A stretch of DNA of 64,000 bases from assembly GCF_011926545.1 (NCBI RefSeq), contig NZ_JAATIT010000001.1:1568469-1632468 (forward strand), written 5' to 3'. Below, one piece after another: positions 53,244 to 64,000 of the stretch. This stretch comes from Sphingopyxis italica (GTDB lineage Bacteria; Pseudomonadota; Alphaproteobacteria; Sphingomonadales; Sphingomonadaceae). The translations under genes were made by a program, and so were the position numbers. The notes beneath the pieces were generated by a model that did not search any database, was not told where the DNA came from, and saw nothing but the letters and a program-made list of their open reading frames with translations. Positions within the stretch are counted from its first letter, which is position 1. The number at the start of each line of letters is the position of its first letter.

Positions 53244-54169
53244 GGCCGGCGAAAGCGGATCGGCTTCGACGCGGTGCGGCGCTTGCGCTGGTCGTCGTGC
53301 TCGCCGGCTGCGTGCCGCCCGCTGACGCGGGAAGGGAGCCCGCGCCGGCGCCGCCGGCTCGGCCCGTGCCTTCGCCGCCGCCCGCTCCTCCGCTCCCGCC
53401 GGAGCGCGCCGATTTCGCGTTGCAGGGCATTGCCGAGCAGGGCGCGGCGATGGTGGGGCGGGTGCCCGAGGGCACGCGCACGCTGACGTACGACGGCGCG
53501 GCGATTCCGGTTGCCGCCGACGGACGTTTCCTGATCGCCTTCGATCGCGACGCCGGGGCCGAGGCGCGGCTGGTCGCGACGCTCGGCGACGGGCGCGAGG
53601 TCGTGCGCTCGATCGCGGTCGCGCCGGGCCGCTGGCGGCTCGAGCATATCAACGCGCCGTATCGCGGCAGCGCGCGGAGCGACGCCGAATTCGAGCGCCG
53701 CCGCCCCACCGAACTCGCCGCGATCGCGGCGGCGCGGAGCAAGCGGGTCACGTCCGACGGCTGGCGGCAGGCGTTCCGCTGGCCGGTGACCGGGCGGCTC
53801 TCGGGCTTCTTCGGCGCGCAGCGCGTCTATCAGGGCAAGCCCGGCAGCTATCACAGCGGCACCGACGTCGCGGTTCCCGCGGGAACGCCGTTCGTGGCGC
53901 CCGCCGACGGCGTCGTCGTGCTCGCGGCGGCGGCGCCCTTCACGCTCGAGGGCAATCTGCTGATCGTCGATCATGGCATGGGACTCAACAGCGCCTTCCT
54001 CCATTGCCAGCGCCTCGACGTGAAGCTCGGCGACCGCGTCGTCCAGGGCCAGCGGCTCGGGACTGTCGGCCGGACGGGACGCGCGACGGGACCGCATCTG
54101 CACTGGAGCCTCAAATGGCAGGGCGCGCGGCTCGACCCCTCCAAGCTCGCGGGGCCGATCGGCGGCTGA
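53240..54169 (+). CDS. M23-family metallopeptidase, lipoprotein
   Basis: 309 residues. MRPAKADRLRRGAALALVVV + LAGC gives a lipoprotein signal, followed by a Pro-rich linker, a beta domain (about 60-150), and a C-terminal LytM/peptidase M23 domain: GSYHSGTDVAVPAGTPFVAP (His and Asp zinc ligands), VDHGMGLNSAFLHCQRLDVK and TGPHLHWSLKWQG (HxH). It likely cleaves peptidoglycan cross-bridges or regulates amidases. It overlaps the DUF2093 gene by ATGA. Confidence 0.9.
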   Translation: MRPAKADRLRRGAALALVVVLAGCVPPADAGREPAPAPPARPVPSPPPAPPLPPERADFALQGIAEQGAAMVGRVPEGTRTLTYDGAAIPVAADGRFLIAFDRDAGAEARLVATLGDGREVVRSIAVAPGRWRLEHINAPYRGSARSDAEFERRRPTELAAIAAARSKRVTSDGWRQAFRWPVTGRLSGFFGAQRVYQGKPGSYHSGTDVAVPAGTPFVAPADGVVVLAAAAPFTLEGNLLIVDHGMGLNSAFLHCQRLDVKLGDRVVQGQRLGTVGRTGRATGPHLHWSLKWQGARLDPSKLAGPIGG

Positions 54170-54436
54170 GCCCCGCGCCGACCACGCGCATTTCGTAACC
54201 GTTGAAACAAAATGTCGCGAACATCGCGATGCAGCATATTGTATTTCGTGACCTCTCCAGTTTGTTGCAAATACGTCACAATGCGCCGCGAAACGCCCCT
54301 TTGCGGCGGGATTTAGCTTTACTCGACATGAACGAAGTTTCATCCCGCACGCTATCGGGGCATCTGCGCGTCGGCTTTCTGCCGCCGCGCTGGGGGTCCG
54401 GGTAATTTCAATCCACCAGTAGCAAGGGACTGCACT

Positions 54437-57400
54437 GTGAAGAAAACCCACTATTCCAAGCTGAAGCTGGGCGCCGCGCCGTTCGTGATGAGCGTCGCCC
54501 TGGTTTCGGCTCCCGCCTATGCGCAGGACGCCGCCGAGGGCACCACCAGCAACAGCGAAATCGTCGTCACCGGCACGCTGATCCGCAACCCCAACCTCGA
54601 ACAGTCGACCCCCGTCAACGTCATCGGCGCGGAAGAAATCGACTATCAGCAGGCCAACGTGGCCGAAGAACTGCTGCGCGAACTTCCCGGCGTGACCCCG
54701 TCGATCGGTTCGGCGGTCAACAACGGCAACGGCGGCGCGTCGTTCGTCAACCTGCGCAACCTCGGTTCGAACCGCAACGTCGTGCTGATCGACGGCGTGC
54801 GCCTGGCGCCGGCCGAACTGAACGGCCGCTTCGACCTTAACAACATCCCGCTGGCACTGATCGAGCGCGTCGACGTCCTGACCGGCGGCGCATCGACCAC
54901 CTATGGCGCCGACGCCGTTTCGGGTGTCGTCAACTTCATCACCAAGCGCGATTTCGCCGGGATCGAAGCCAATCTGTCGAACCAGCTCACCGAACAGGGC
55001 GACGGCCACACGCTGCGCGCCGACGTGACGATCGGCGCCAATTTCGACGACGGTCGCGGCAACGCGGTGTTCAGCGTCGGATATCAGCAATCCGACCCCA
55101 TCTATCAGGGCGCGCGCGAGCACGGCCTGTTCGCGCTCAGCTCGGCTTCGGGCGGCGGCGGCGGTTCGGGCACCTCGGTCCCGTCGCGCTTCTCGCTCCC
55201 CGGCATGGGCACGCGCCAGGTGAATGCGGACGGCACCGCCTTCAACCCGACGACGGCTTTCCTTCCGTTCAACTTCAACCCGTTCAACGTCTATCAGACG
55301 CCGTTCGAGCGCTTCAACATGTATGGCGCCGCGCACTATGAAGTGAGCGACGCGGTCGAAGTCTATACCCGCGGCCTGTTCTCGAAGAATACCGTCAGCA
55401 CGATCATCGCGCCTTCGGGCGCCTTCGGCATCGGGGTGAATATTCCGCTTTCCAACCCCTTCCTGGCGCCCGGGCTGCGGAATACCTTCTGCGGCGTTGA
55501 CGTCAACCCCAGCGCCACTGTTTACACCCCGCGTTTCACGCAAGCCGAGTGCGACGCTGCCGCGCTGGCCACGAGTCGCGACGACCCGAACTATCGCGAG
55601 ATCGGCGCCGGCGGCTTCGTCGCATTTGATGTTAACGGCGATGGCGACATCGCTGACGGGGAGGGTTACAACCCCAACCCGCAGACTTCGCTGTTCCGCC
55701 GCGCCACCGAAGTCGGGCCGCGTATCAGCGAATATACGACCAACTATTTCGACTATCGCGTCGGCGCCCGCGGCGGCATCACCGACTCGATCAACTGGGA
55801 CGTCTTCGGCACCTATGGTGAAACCGAAAATATCCAGCAGATCCAAGGTTATACGCTGAACTCGCGCGTCCGCGACAGCTTCCTTGCCACCAATGCCACG
55901 ACCTGCTTGGACGGCACGGCGGCGGGCTGCGTTCCGATCAACTGGTTCGGTCCCGAAGGCAATGCCAGCTGGACGCCGGGCGCGGTCGATTTCCTCAACG
56001 AGGTTTCGACGGTCCGCACCAAGGTCTCGCTGGCGCAGGCCCGCGCGACGATCGACGGCGATTTCGGCGTTGTCAGCCCGCTGGGCAGCGACCCGATCGC
56101 TTTCGCGGTCGGCGGCGAATATCGCGAATATGCGGCGTCGCAAGCGTCGGACACGCTCGCGGCCGGTGGTGACCTGGGCGGCGCCGGCGGTGCCGCGCCG
56201 AACATCGACGGCGGCTTCAGCGTGTATGAAGCGATCGGCGAAATCATCATCCCGCTGGTTCAGGATCGTCCCTTCTTCGAGGATCTGACCATCGAAGGCG
56301 GCATCCGCTATTCGGACTACAAGGTCGATGCGCCGGGCAGCCCGTCGTTCAGCACCACGACCTGGAAGGTCGGCGGCAGCTGGACTCCGGTCAGCGACAT
56401 CAAGATCCGCGGCAACTACGCCCGCGCGGTGCGCGCGCCGAACATCGCGGAGCTGTTCTCGCCGGTCAACACGGGCCTGACCAACCTTCAGGATGACCCG
56501 TGCGCGACGTTCAACGATGCGGGTGCCCGTATCCGTCCGAACCCGACCGGAGAACTGCGAGCAATCTGTCTTGCCCAAGGTGCTACGGGCGGCAATGTTG
56601 ACGCGATCGCGCAGCCGATCGCGGGTCAGGCCAACGCCACGGGCGGCGGCAACCTGAACCTCGGCCCCGAAGTCGGCAAGACCTGGACGGTCGGCGTCGT
56701 TCTGCAGCCGAGCTTCGTGCCGCGGCTGTCGCTGTCGGTCGACTATTACAGCATCAAGATCACCGGCGCGATCACCTCGCCCACGCCGGGCGACGCGATC
56801 ACGGCGTGCTTCGGGGCTGACCCCTCGAATCCGTCGGCGGGTGCTTCGGCCACCGATGCTTGTACGGCGATCCAGCGCGATCCGCTGACGGGCGGCCTCA
56901 ACGGCGATCCGAACACGACGCCGGGTCTGTTCCTGACCACCTCGAACCTCGGACGGCTGGAAACCAGCGGCATCGACGTTGCGCTCAACTATTCGCACGA
57001 CGTCGGTTTCGCCAACCTCAGCTTCGCCGGTTCGGTCAACTGGACCGAAAAGTCGACGTTCCAGTCGGCCCCGGGCGGCTTCAACCGCGATTGCGTCGGC
57101 TATTATTCGGCCAACTGCGGTCAGCCGATCCCCGAATGGCAGTGGTCGCTTCGCACCACGCTGGCGTTCGACAATGCCGACGTGTCGCTGCTGTGGCGCC
57201 ACATCGGCGGGACCAAGTATGAAGGTCTGGCCGGGGACTTCGCGGCGCGTGGCTTCGACGAAGACTCGCGCTTCCTGTTCGAGGGCACGCTGCCTGCGAG
57301 CGCCGGCACGCTGGCCGGTCAGCAGGAGGACTTCAACACCATCGGGTCTTTCGATTATTTCGATCTGACCACGCGGTTCCATGTCCTCGAAAACCTGACG

Positions 57401-57553
57401 CTGACGCTGGGTGTCCAGAACCTCTTCGACAAGAAGCCGCCGCTCGTCGGTGGTGAAGCGGGTTCGACCACCTTCAACAGCGGCAACACCTTCCCGTCGA
57501 CCTACGACTCGATCGGTCGCCGCTACGTCGCCGCTGCCCGCATCCGCTTCTAA
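54437..57553 (+). CDS. TonB-dependent outer-membrane receptor
   Basis: 1038 residues. The signal peptide ends around residue 29 (SAPAYAQD). A TonB-box-like stretch (EIVVTGTLIRNPN) and the plug (VNVIGAEEIDYQQANVAEEL to VDVLTGGASTTYGADAVSGV + VNFITKRDF) precede a 22-strand barrel. The C-terminal GVQNLFDKKPPLVGGEAG and last strand RRYVAAARIRF with terminal Phe are typical of outer-membrane insertion. It is expressed from a 267-base AT-richer leader region and ends at a strong terminator. Substrate unknown; the sphingomonad type with N-terminal TLIRNPN serves diverse ligands. Confidence 0.93.
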   Translation: MKKTHYSKLKLGAAPFVMSVALVSAPAYAQDAAEGTTSNSEIVVTGTLIRNPNLEQSTPVNVIGAEEIDYQQANVAEELLRELPGVTPSIGSAVNNGNGGASFVNLRNLGSNRNVVLIDGVRLAPAELNGRFDLNNIPLALIERVDVLTGGASTTYGADAVSGVVNFITKRDFAGIEANLSNQLTEQGDGHTLRADVTIGANFDDGRGNAVFSVGYQQSDPIYQGAREHGLFALSSASGGGGGSGTSVPSRFSLPGMGTRQVNADGTAFNPTTAFLPFNFNPFNVYQTPFERFNMYGAAHYEVSDAVEVYTRGLFSKNTVSTIIAPSGAFGIGVNIPLSNPFLAPGLRNTFCGVDVNPSATVYTPRFTQAECDAAALATSRDDPNYREIGAGGFVAFDVNGDGDIADGEGYNPNPQTSLFRRATEVGPRISEYTTNYFDYRVGARGGITDSINWDVFGTYGETENIQQIQGYTLNSRVRDSFLATNATTCLDGTAAGCVPINWFGPEGNASWTPGAVDFLNEVSTVRTKVSLAQARATIDGDFGVVSPLGSDPIAFAVGGEYREYAASQASDTLAAGGDLGGAGGAAPNIDGGFSVYEAIGEIIIPLVQDRPFFEDLTIEGGIRYSDYKVDAPGSPSFSTTTWKVGGSWTPVSDIKIRGNYARAVRAPNIAELFSPVNTGLTNLQDDPCATFNDAGARIRPNPTGELRAICLAQGATGGNVDAIAQPIAGQANATGGGNLNLGPEVGKTWTVGVVLQPSFVPRLSLSVDYYSIKITGAITSPTPGDAITACFGADPSNPSAGASATDACTAIQRDPLTGGLNGDPNTTPGLFLTTSNLGRLETSGIDVALNYSHDVGFANLSFAGSVNWTEKSTFQSAPGGFNRDCVGYYSANCGQPIPEWQWSLRTTLAFDNADVSLLWRHIGGTKYEGLAGDFAARGFDEDSRFLFEGTLPASAGTLAGQQEDFNTIGSFDYFDLTTRFHVLENLTLTLGVQNLFDKKPPLVGGEAGSTTFNSGNTFPSTYDSIGRRYVAAARIRF

Positions 57554-57578
57554 GAAGCGCGGACACACGACAGAAATC

Positions 57579-57611
57579 GGGGAGCGGGCAGCGATGCCCG
57601 CTCCCCTTTTT
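57579..57611 (+). terminator. Rho-independent terminator after the TonB receptor
   Basis: GGGGAGCGGGCA (57579-57590) and TGCCCGCTCCCC (57595-57606) form a perfect 12-bp stem with loop GCGA, followed by TTTTT, 26 bases after the stop codon. Confidence 0.95.
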
Positions 57612-57685
57612 CATGCGCGTTTCGCGCCGCGCCTGAAATAATCACGCGCCCCGATTTCGTGCGGTCGAGTGAAGGGTTGCCGATT

Positions 57686-57831
57686 TAGGACCAATCGACA
57701 TTCAGAAGATGGCGAGTCGAAAATGGTGGTTTTCCGTGACCCGGAGCGCAGCGTGCTGATGGCACGTGAGCACCGGAAGCGCGGGAAGCCGCCATTTGCA
57801 GGCCGCCAGAGCTGAATGTCGATCGGTCCTA
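57686..57831. repeat. MITE-like 146-bp element with 20-bp terminal inverted repeats
   Basis: Ends TAGGACCAATCGACATTCAG and CTGAATGTCGATCGGTCCTA match at 19 of 20 positions. Inside, AAATGGTGGTTTTCC and GGAAGCCGCCATTT form a second, imperfect stem, so the whole folds into a long hairpin. No coding capacity. It fills most of the gap between the receptor terminator and the sulfotransferase-like gene. Whether it moves by a transposase or is a structured RNA is not settled by the sequence. Confidence 0.7.
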
Positions 57832-57878
57832 GCAGAGGACCCGCTGCGTGGCTGTCGCTTCGCCCCCACCGTGGGGGG

Positions 57879-58904
57879 CTATCCCAGCAATGGCTGGGGC
57901 AGCGTCAGCGGAATGCCCGCAGTGCCGGCAATGGCCACAGCCCAGGCGTGAACCTTGTCGATTTCGTCGCCATGCGCCTCCTTCGCCGCCGCGCGCTCCG
58001 CTTCGCGCGCCGCCATCGAGAAATCGGCGCCCGATTTGCTGTGGCGGGCAAAGACATCGCTGTGCGCCGCACCGCTCTCGGCTACGGCAGCGGGGGGAAT
58101 GATCGACAAAGCACCAAGCGCCTCGATCGCAGGTGCGGGGTCGGCGAGCAGCCGTTCGGAATCGAGGGTGCGCACCCGGTCTGGAAACTGGTTCGCGAGC
58201 GCGACGAACAACCGCTGCTGCGCCAGCCAGCCGACCGCGGCGACCTGAAGATCGCTCAGCCGGAAATAATCGCGCGTCTCGAAGCCCAGATCGACCAGAT
58301 TCTCGCGGATCAGGCCTTCGAGCAACTCGCGCGCCCACAGGCGGCACCACAATCCCTTGCGCGCCACCGAGACGAGAAATTCGGACAGCGGTGCGTGGAG
58401 CAGCAGGGCCTTCGCATCGGGGCGCAGCGCCATCATCGGGACCATCAGCCCCGCGAGGATGTTGGAGGGTTTGACGACGAGCGTTTCGGCGGGACTCCAA
58501 CGCCGCGCGAGCAGCAGCAACGCATCGTCGAGCAGCCGCGCGAGCTCGGCGCCGTTCCGCTCGCCGCGCCGCCGCAGCCCGGTGATGTCGTTGAGCAGAA
58601 CCGGTTCGGACAGCCCCATTGCGTGACCGGGCATGTCGAGCGCGCGCACGAGCAGGGTCGAGGCGCAAAAAGCCGAATGAAAGATGAAATGAATCGGTCC
58701 CGCATGCGCCCGCGCCGCCGCGACGCCCTCGGCGCGCGCTACGATCGCCTGGGGCCGATCGCCGATCAACTCGTCGGTCAGAAACGGCCCGTCGCGGTGC
58801 ATCGCTCGCGGCACATGGCGAAAGAGCAGCCGGTCGCCGGCCGCATCATAGCGGTGCGCCAGCCAGGCGGGGTCCGCGGGATCGAAAACAGGTGTGGATG
58901 CCAT
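57879..58904 (-). CDS. Sulfotransferase-like P-loop protein
   Basis: 341 residues. IHFIFHSAFCASTLLVRALD resembles the 5'-phosphosulfate loop of sulfotransferases (usually xxSGTTLL), with VVKPSNILAGLMVPMM and LHAPLSEFLVSVARKGLWCR in the positions of the 3'-phosphate-binding segment. The N-terminal FDPADPAWLAHRYDAAGDRL + LFRHVPR is of a type seen in sphingomonad genes near TonB receptors. Typical motifs are degenerate, so binding of PAPS is not sure. It is divergent from the TPR/hydroxylase gene with 78 bases between starts. Confidence 0.65.
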   Translation of the reverse strand: MASTPVFDPADPAWLAHRYDAAGDRLLFRHVPRAMHRDGPFLTDELIGDRPQAIVARAEGVAAARAHAGPIHFIFHSAFCASTLLVRALDMPGHAMGLSEPVLLNDITGLRRRGERNGAELARLLDDALLLLARRWSPAETLVVKPSNILAGLMVPMMALRPDAKALLLHAPLSEFLVSVARKGLWCRLWARELLEGLIRENLVDLGFETRDYFRLSDLQVAAVGWLAQQRLFVALANQFPDRVRTLDSERLLADPAPAIEALGALSIIPPAAVAESGAAHSDVFARHSKSGADFSMAAREAERAAAKEAHGDEIDKVHAWAVAIAGTAGIPLTLPQPLLG

Positions 58905-58982
58905 GGCGTGACATTAGCCGCGCCCGCGCCTTCGGCAAGTCGCCGTCTTTCCATCGGCGGGGCAATTGCGTAGAGCTTTCGT

Positions 58983-60182
58983 ATGACCTTGTCCTCCCAA
59001 GAAGCCAACGCCCGGGGACTAGCCGCGCTCAAGGCCGGCGACGCCGCCGCCGCCGCGCGCCTGTTCGAGCAGGCCGCCGCCGCCGACCCGCAAGCGGGTA
59101 GCCTGTGGCGCAATCTGGCCCATGCGCACCGCGTGCTCGGCGACGATCCGGCCGAACGGCGCGCGCTCGAAAGCGCGCTCGAACGCGACCAGCGCGATAT
59201 TTCGGCGCTTGTCCGCCTTGCCGAATCGCACGAACGGAACGGCGCGTCGCGCGACGCGATGATTCGCTGGTCGGCGGTGATCCAGCTTGGCGAACAGATT
59301 GCCGCCCCCGCGCCCGCGCTTGTCGAAATCCTCGATCACGCCCGCGCCTATTGCCGGACGCAGCAAGCGGCGATCGCCCGGCAGGTGGAAAGCGCATTCG
59401 GCGCGCGCCGCGCCGGTCTCGAACAAACGCCGGGCAGGCGTGCCGGGGCTTTTCTCGATCACGTCCTCGGACAGCGGCGCATCTATCCGAATCAGTGCGC
59501 GGGCCTCTATTATCCCTTTCTGCCGGCCGACGAATTTTTCGACGACCGGCATTTCCCCTGGTTCGAAGCGTTGGCGGCGCGGACACCGGCGATCCGCGCC
59601 GAGCTGGAGGCGCTGCTCGGCGATCCGGGCGAAGATTTGCGGCCCTATGTGCGGATGGACAAGGGAGTCTCGGGCAGCCAGTGGGACGCGCTCAACGACA
59701 ATCTCGACTGGAGCGCCTGCTTCCTGTGGGAATATGGCCGTCCCAACCAGCCGGTGCTCGATCGGTGTCCGGAAACCGCCGCGGCACTGGCTGCGGTTCC
59801 GGGCGCGCGCATCCCCGGCCGGGCGCCGAGCGCCTTCTTCTCCATGCTGCGTCCCCATACGCGGATTCCCCCGCACACGGGAGTCACCAACAGCCGTGCC
59901 ATCATCCACCTGCCGCTGATTGTTCCGCCGGACTGCGGCTTTCGGGTCGGCGGCGAAACGCGCGAATGGGTCGAGGGACGGCCCTTTGCCTTCGACGACA
60001 CGATCGAGCATGAAGCATGGAACGACAGTTCCGTGATGCGCGCCGTGCTGATCTTCGACGTGTGGAATCCGCACCTGACCGAAGAGGAACAGGGGATTGT
60101 CGCCGACTATTGCCGCATGATAGACTCGGTGACGGATTCGAGCGCACCCGATGCCGCTGCATCGGCGGCTGGCGCTCTTTAG
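58983..60182 (+). CDS. TPR protein with aspartyl/asparaginyl beta-hydroxylase domain
   Basis: 399 residues. TPR-like helices fill residues about 5-110 (ARGLAALKAGDAAAAARLFE, LWRNLAHAHRVLGDDPAERR). The C-terminal Asp_Arg_Hydrox domain has the iron ligands in PPHTGVTNSRAIIHLPLIVP and DDTIEHEAWNDSSVMRAVLI, with the 2-oxoglutarate-binding Arg after the second His (HEAWNDSSVMR). In animals such enzymes hydroxylate Asp/Asn of EGF-like domains; bacterial targets are mostly unknown. Possible targets are loops of the neighbouring receptor. Confidence 0.85.
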   Translation: MTLSSQEANARGLAALKAGDAAAAARLFEQAAAADPQAGSLWRNLAHAHRVLGDDPAERRALESALERDQRDISALVRLAESHERNGASRDAMIRWSAVIQLGEQIAAPAPALVEILDHARAYCRTQQAAIARQVESAFGARRAGLEQTPGRRAGAFLDHVLGQRRIYPNQCAGLYYPFLPADEFFDDRHFPWFEALAARTPAIRAELEALLGDPGEDLRPYVRMDKGVSGSQWDALNDNLDWSACFLWEYGRPNQPVLDRCPETAAALAAVPGARIPGRAPSAFFSMLRPHTRIPPHTGVTNSRAIIHLPLIVPPDCGFRVGGETREWVEGRPFAFDDTIEHEAWNDSSVMRAVLIFDVWNPHLTEEEQGIVADYCRMIDSVTDSSAPDAAASAAGAL

Positions 60183-60214
60183 GCTCGGCTGACAGCCGAA
60201 GGGGGTTATCTTTT

Positions 60215-60457
60215 ATGTATGTTGCGTCAATCGTTCTGGCCGTCCTCTTGCAGGCGCCGAGTGCGCAGCCGGCGGCTGATACGAAAAGCGATCCCGACCA
60301 GGAAATGGTGTGCCGCCGAATCGCCGTGACGGGATCGCTCGTTCGCAAGGAACGCGTTTGCAAGACCCAGGGCGAATGGCGTCGCCTCGCCGATCGCGGC
60401 AACGCGGTCGCACGCGAAATCGTCGATTGGGGCCGCGGCCGACCCAGCGGCCAGTAA
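60215..60457 (+). CDS. Small secreted basic protein
   Basis: 80 residues. MYVASIVLAVLLQAPSAQPA is a probable signal peptide; the mature part DQEMVCRRIAVTGSLVRKER + VCKTQGEWRRLADRGN has two cysteines 17 residues apart and a CRRIAVTGSxxRKERVCKT pattern common in small sphingomonad proteins of unknown function. GAAGGGGG upstream at 60198-60205 supports the start. It follows the hydroxylase gene by 32 bases and ends 14 bases before the convergent clpB stop. Confidence 0.75.
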   Translation: MYVASIVLAVLLQAPSAQPAADTKSDPDQEMVCRRIAVTGSLVRKERVCKTQGEWRRLADRGNAVAREIVDWGRGRPSGQ

Positions 60458-60471
60458 GCGCCTTTCCGAAT

Positions 60472-63051
<2,580 letters not shown>

Positions 63052-63078
63052 GGAAGAACGCCCCTTTCTTGCCCGCCA

Positions 63079-63106
63079 AGATAGTGTTGCCATTGTGCAA
63101 CACAAG
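63079..63106 (-). promoter_or_regulatory. RpoH (sigma-32)-type promoter of clpB
   Basis: On the minus strand CTTG (63106-63103), 17 bases, then ACTATCT (63085-63079) match the alphaproteobacterial RpoH consensus CTTG-N17/18-CYTATNT at all but one position, 27 bases before the clpB ATG. A dyad GTGTTGC-N6-GCAACAC (63084-63103) overlaps its spacer. Confidence 0.75.
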
Positions 63107-63331
63107 GGGCGGTTGATGGTTGCCCGGACGAGAGAATTTCACGCGAAGACGCGAAGAAGATGGCTCGGCGCTGTGAGGCCCCTTTATCCATCTGACGCTG
63201 CGGCGGGACGCCACGTCCGAAAGCGAAGGCCGCTTTCCGGTCCGTGCCGACCCTCGACGAACGACGGCCGCTTGCCATCGGCGGGCAGGGCGGTCACAGA
63301 TGCGCGCGGATCGGCCACGAAGGGACCCATG

Positions 63332-64000
63332 ATGCTGCGACGGATTTTGCTGGGCTTGCTGGCTTTGGTCGTCGTTGCCGCCGTATCGCTCGCCTTCTGG
63401 GAGCCGCTGACCGCCGAAGCGCCGCCGGCGCCGGCGTTCAAGCCGACCGACGTCCGCATCGCGCGCGACAATTTCGGCGTGCCGCATATCTTCGGCAAGA
63501 CCGACGCCGACGTCGCCTATGGCGTCGCCTATGCGCACGCCGAGGATGATTTTTCGACGTTGCAGGAAGTGCTCGCGATGACGCGCGGGCGCGCCGGTGC
63601 GATGCTCGGGCCGGATGGCGCGAAGATCGATTATGCCGCGGCGCTGCTCGATGTCCGCGCGACGACGGCGCGCGACTGGCCGCGATTGCCCGAGGATGTG
63701 AAAAAGCTGTTCACCGCTTATGCGGCGGGGCTCAACCATTATGCCGACAAGCATCCGGGGGAAGTGCGGCTGTCGGGGCTGTTTCCGATGACCGGCGAAG
63801 ATGTCGTCGCGGGCTTCGTGCTGCGCTCGCCCTTTTTCTTCGGGCTCGATTCGGTGCTCGGCTCGCTCGTCGAAGGCGGCGAGATCGGGCGCGAGGGCGG
63901 CCCGGCGCTTGACAAGTCGGGCAAGCTCGTCCCGCGCGAACTGACCCCGGTCGGCCGCGACCCCGCCGACAACGGGTCGAACGGCATGGCGGTCGCCCCC
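63332..64000 (+). CDS. Penicillin acylase family protein (acyl-homoserine-lactone/beta-lactam acylase), N-terminal part
   Basis: 223 codons before the right edge. MLRRILLGLLALVVVAAVSL is a signal anchor; the alpha chain follows (TDVRIARDNFGVPHIFGKTD + ADVAYGVAYAHAEDDFSTLQ) and ends at DNGSNGMAVAP, where the Ser of GSN is the N-terminal nucleophile freed by self-cleavage. Relatives include AHL acylases (QuiP/PvdQ) and penicillin G acylase. The beta chain lies off the edge. ATG 63329 is a one-codon-longer alternative start. Confidence 0.9.
   Translation, partial: MLRRILLGLLALVVVAAVSLAFWEPLTAEAPPAPAFKPTDVRIARDNFGVPHIFGKTDADVAYGVAYAHAEDDFSTLQEVLAMTRGRAGAMLGPDGAKIDYAAALLDVRATTARDWPRLPEDVKKLFTAYAAGLNHYADKHPGEVRLSGLFPMTGEDVVAGFVLRSPFFFGLDSVLGSLVEGGEIGREGGPALDKSGKLVPRELTPVGRDPADNGSNGMAVAP

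Noticed and set aside
53186-57568. A 1,460-codon open frame on the minus strand, antisense to the M23 peptidase and the TonB receptor
   Set aside because: Long antisense frames are frequent in GC-rich coding DNA. Its translation is Arg/Asp/Val-rich with no domains, while the + strand has clear family motifs throughout.

Overview
The window is a gene-dense, GC-rich stretch of an alphaproteobacterial chromosome. It most likely comes from the Sphingomonadaceae (Sphingopyxis-like). The indications are the hexuronate and valine catabolic gene sets, a vitC-type TonB receptor beside a sulfotransferase-like gene, an RpoH-type promoter of the alphaproteobacterial form before clpB, DUF2093 and entericidin small genes, and many short palindromic intergenic repeats of kinds common in this family. 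No rRNA, tRNA, CRISPR array, phage or transposase gene was found. Both edges cut genes: uxaA on the left and a penicillin-acylase-family gene on the right.

Layout. 1-5353: hexuronate catabolism (uxaA divergent from an MhpD-like hydratase, exuT, uxaC, uxuB) with a LacI-like palindrome in the divergent promoter. 5350-13608: a LysR regulator divergent from a valine operon (mmsA, isobutyryl-CoA dehydrogenase, 3-hydroxyisobutyryl-CoA hydrolase, enoyl-CoA hydratase, mmsB) that also carries two lipoproteins (one an I78 inhibitor), a RidA-family gene, a YunG-like gene and a two-helix membrane protein. 14092-28712: an acyl-CoA catabolic region with a FadJ-like fusion, a serine hydrolase, four SDRs, an aminoglycoside-phosphotransferase-fold kinase, a zinc alcohol dehydrogenase, three acyl-CoA dehydrogenases and a GPH-type transporter. 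The kinase plus the ACAD10/11-like dehydrogenase suggest 4-hydroxyacyl-CoA breakdown. Two related 16-bp palindromes mark promoters of this region.

28893-43168: housekeeping and stress functions, namely PEP carboxylase, small envelope lipoproteins, an HNH nuclease, glutamyl-Q tRNA synthetase, a HIG1 protein, a PduO-type cobalamin adenosyltransferase (which would serve the methylmalonyl-CoA mutase below valine), ergothioneine synthesis (egtB-egtD), a 3-hydroxybutyryl-CoA dehydrogenase, an MliC lysozyme inhibitor, a crystallin-like secreted protein, a NupC transporter and a VUT-family queuosine-precursor transporter. 43165-46618: a tight string argB, yggT, folD, lipoprotein, marC. 46677-54169: OmpA-like protein, CNNM/CorC-type protein, an HhH protein, purD and xseA with overlapping divergent start codons, DUF2093 and an M23 peptidase.

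54437-60457: a large TonB-dependent receptor followed by a MITE-like repeat, a sulfotransferase-like gene and a divergent TPR/aspartyl-hydroxylase gene, a possible uptake and protein-modification module. 60472-64000: clpB with its heat-shock promoter and the start of an Ntn-hydrolase acylase.

At least seven families of short palindromic repeats sit between genes, mostly next to gene ends. Coordinates and translations were read by eye. Family assignments come from motifs and memory of the families, not from database searches.
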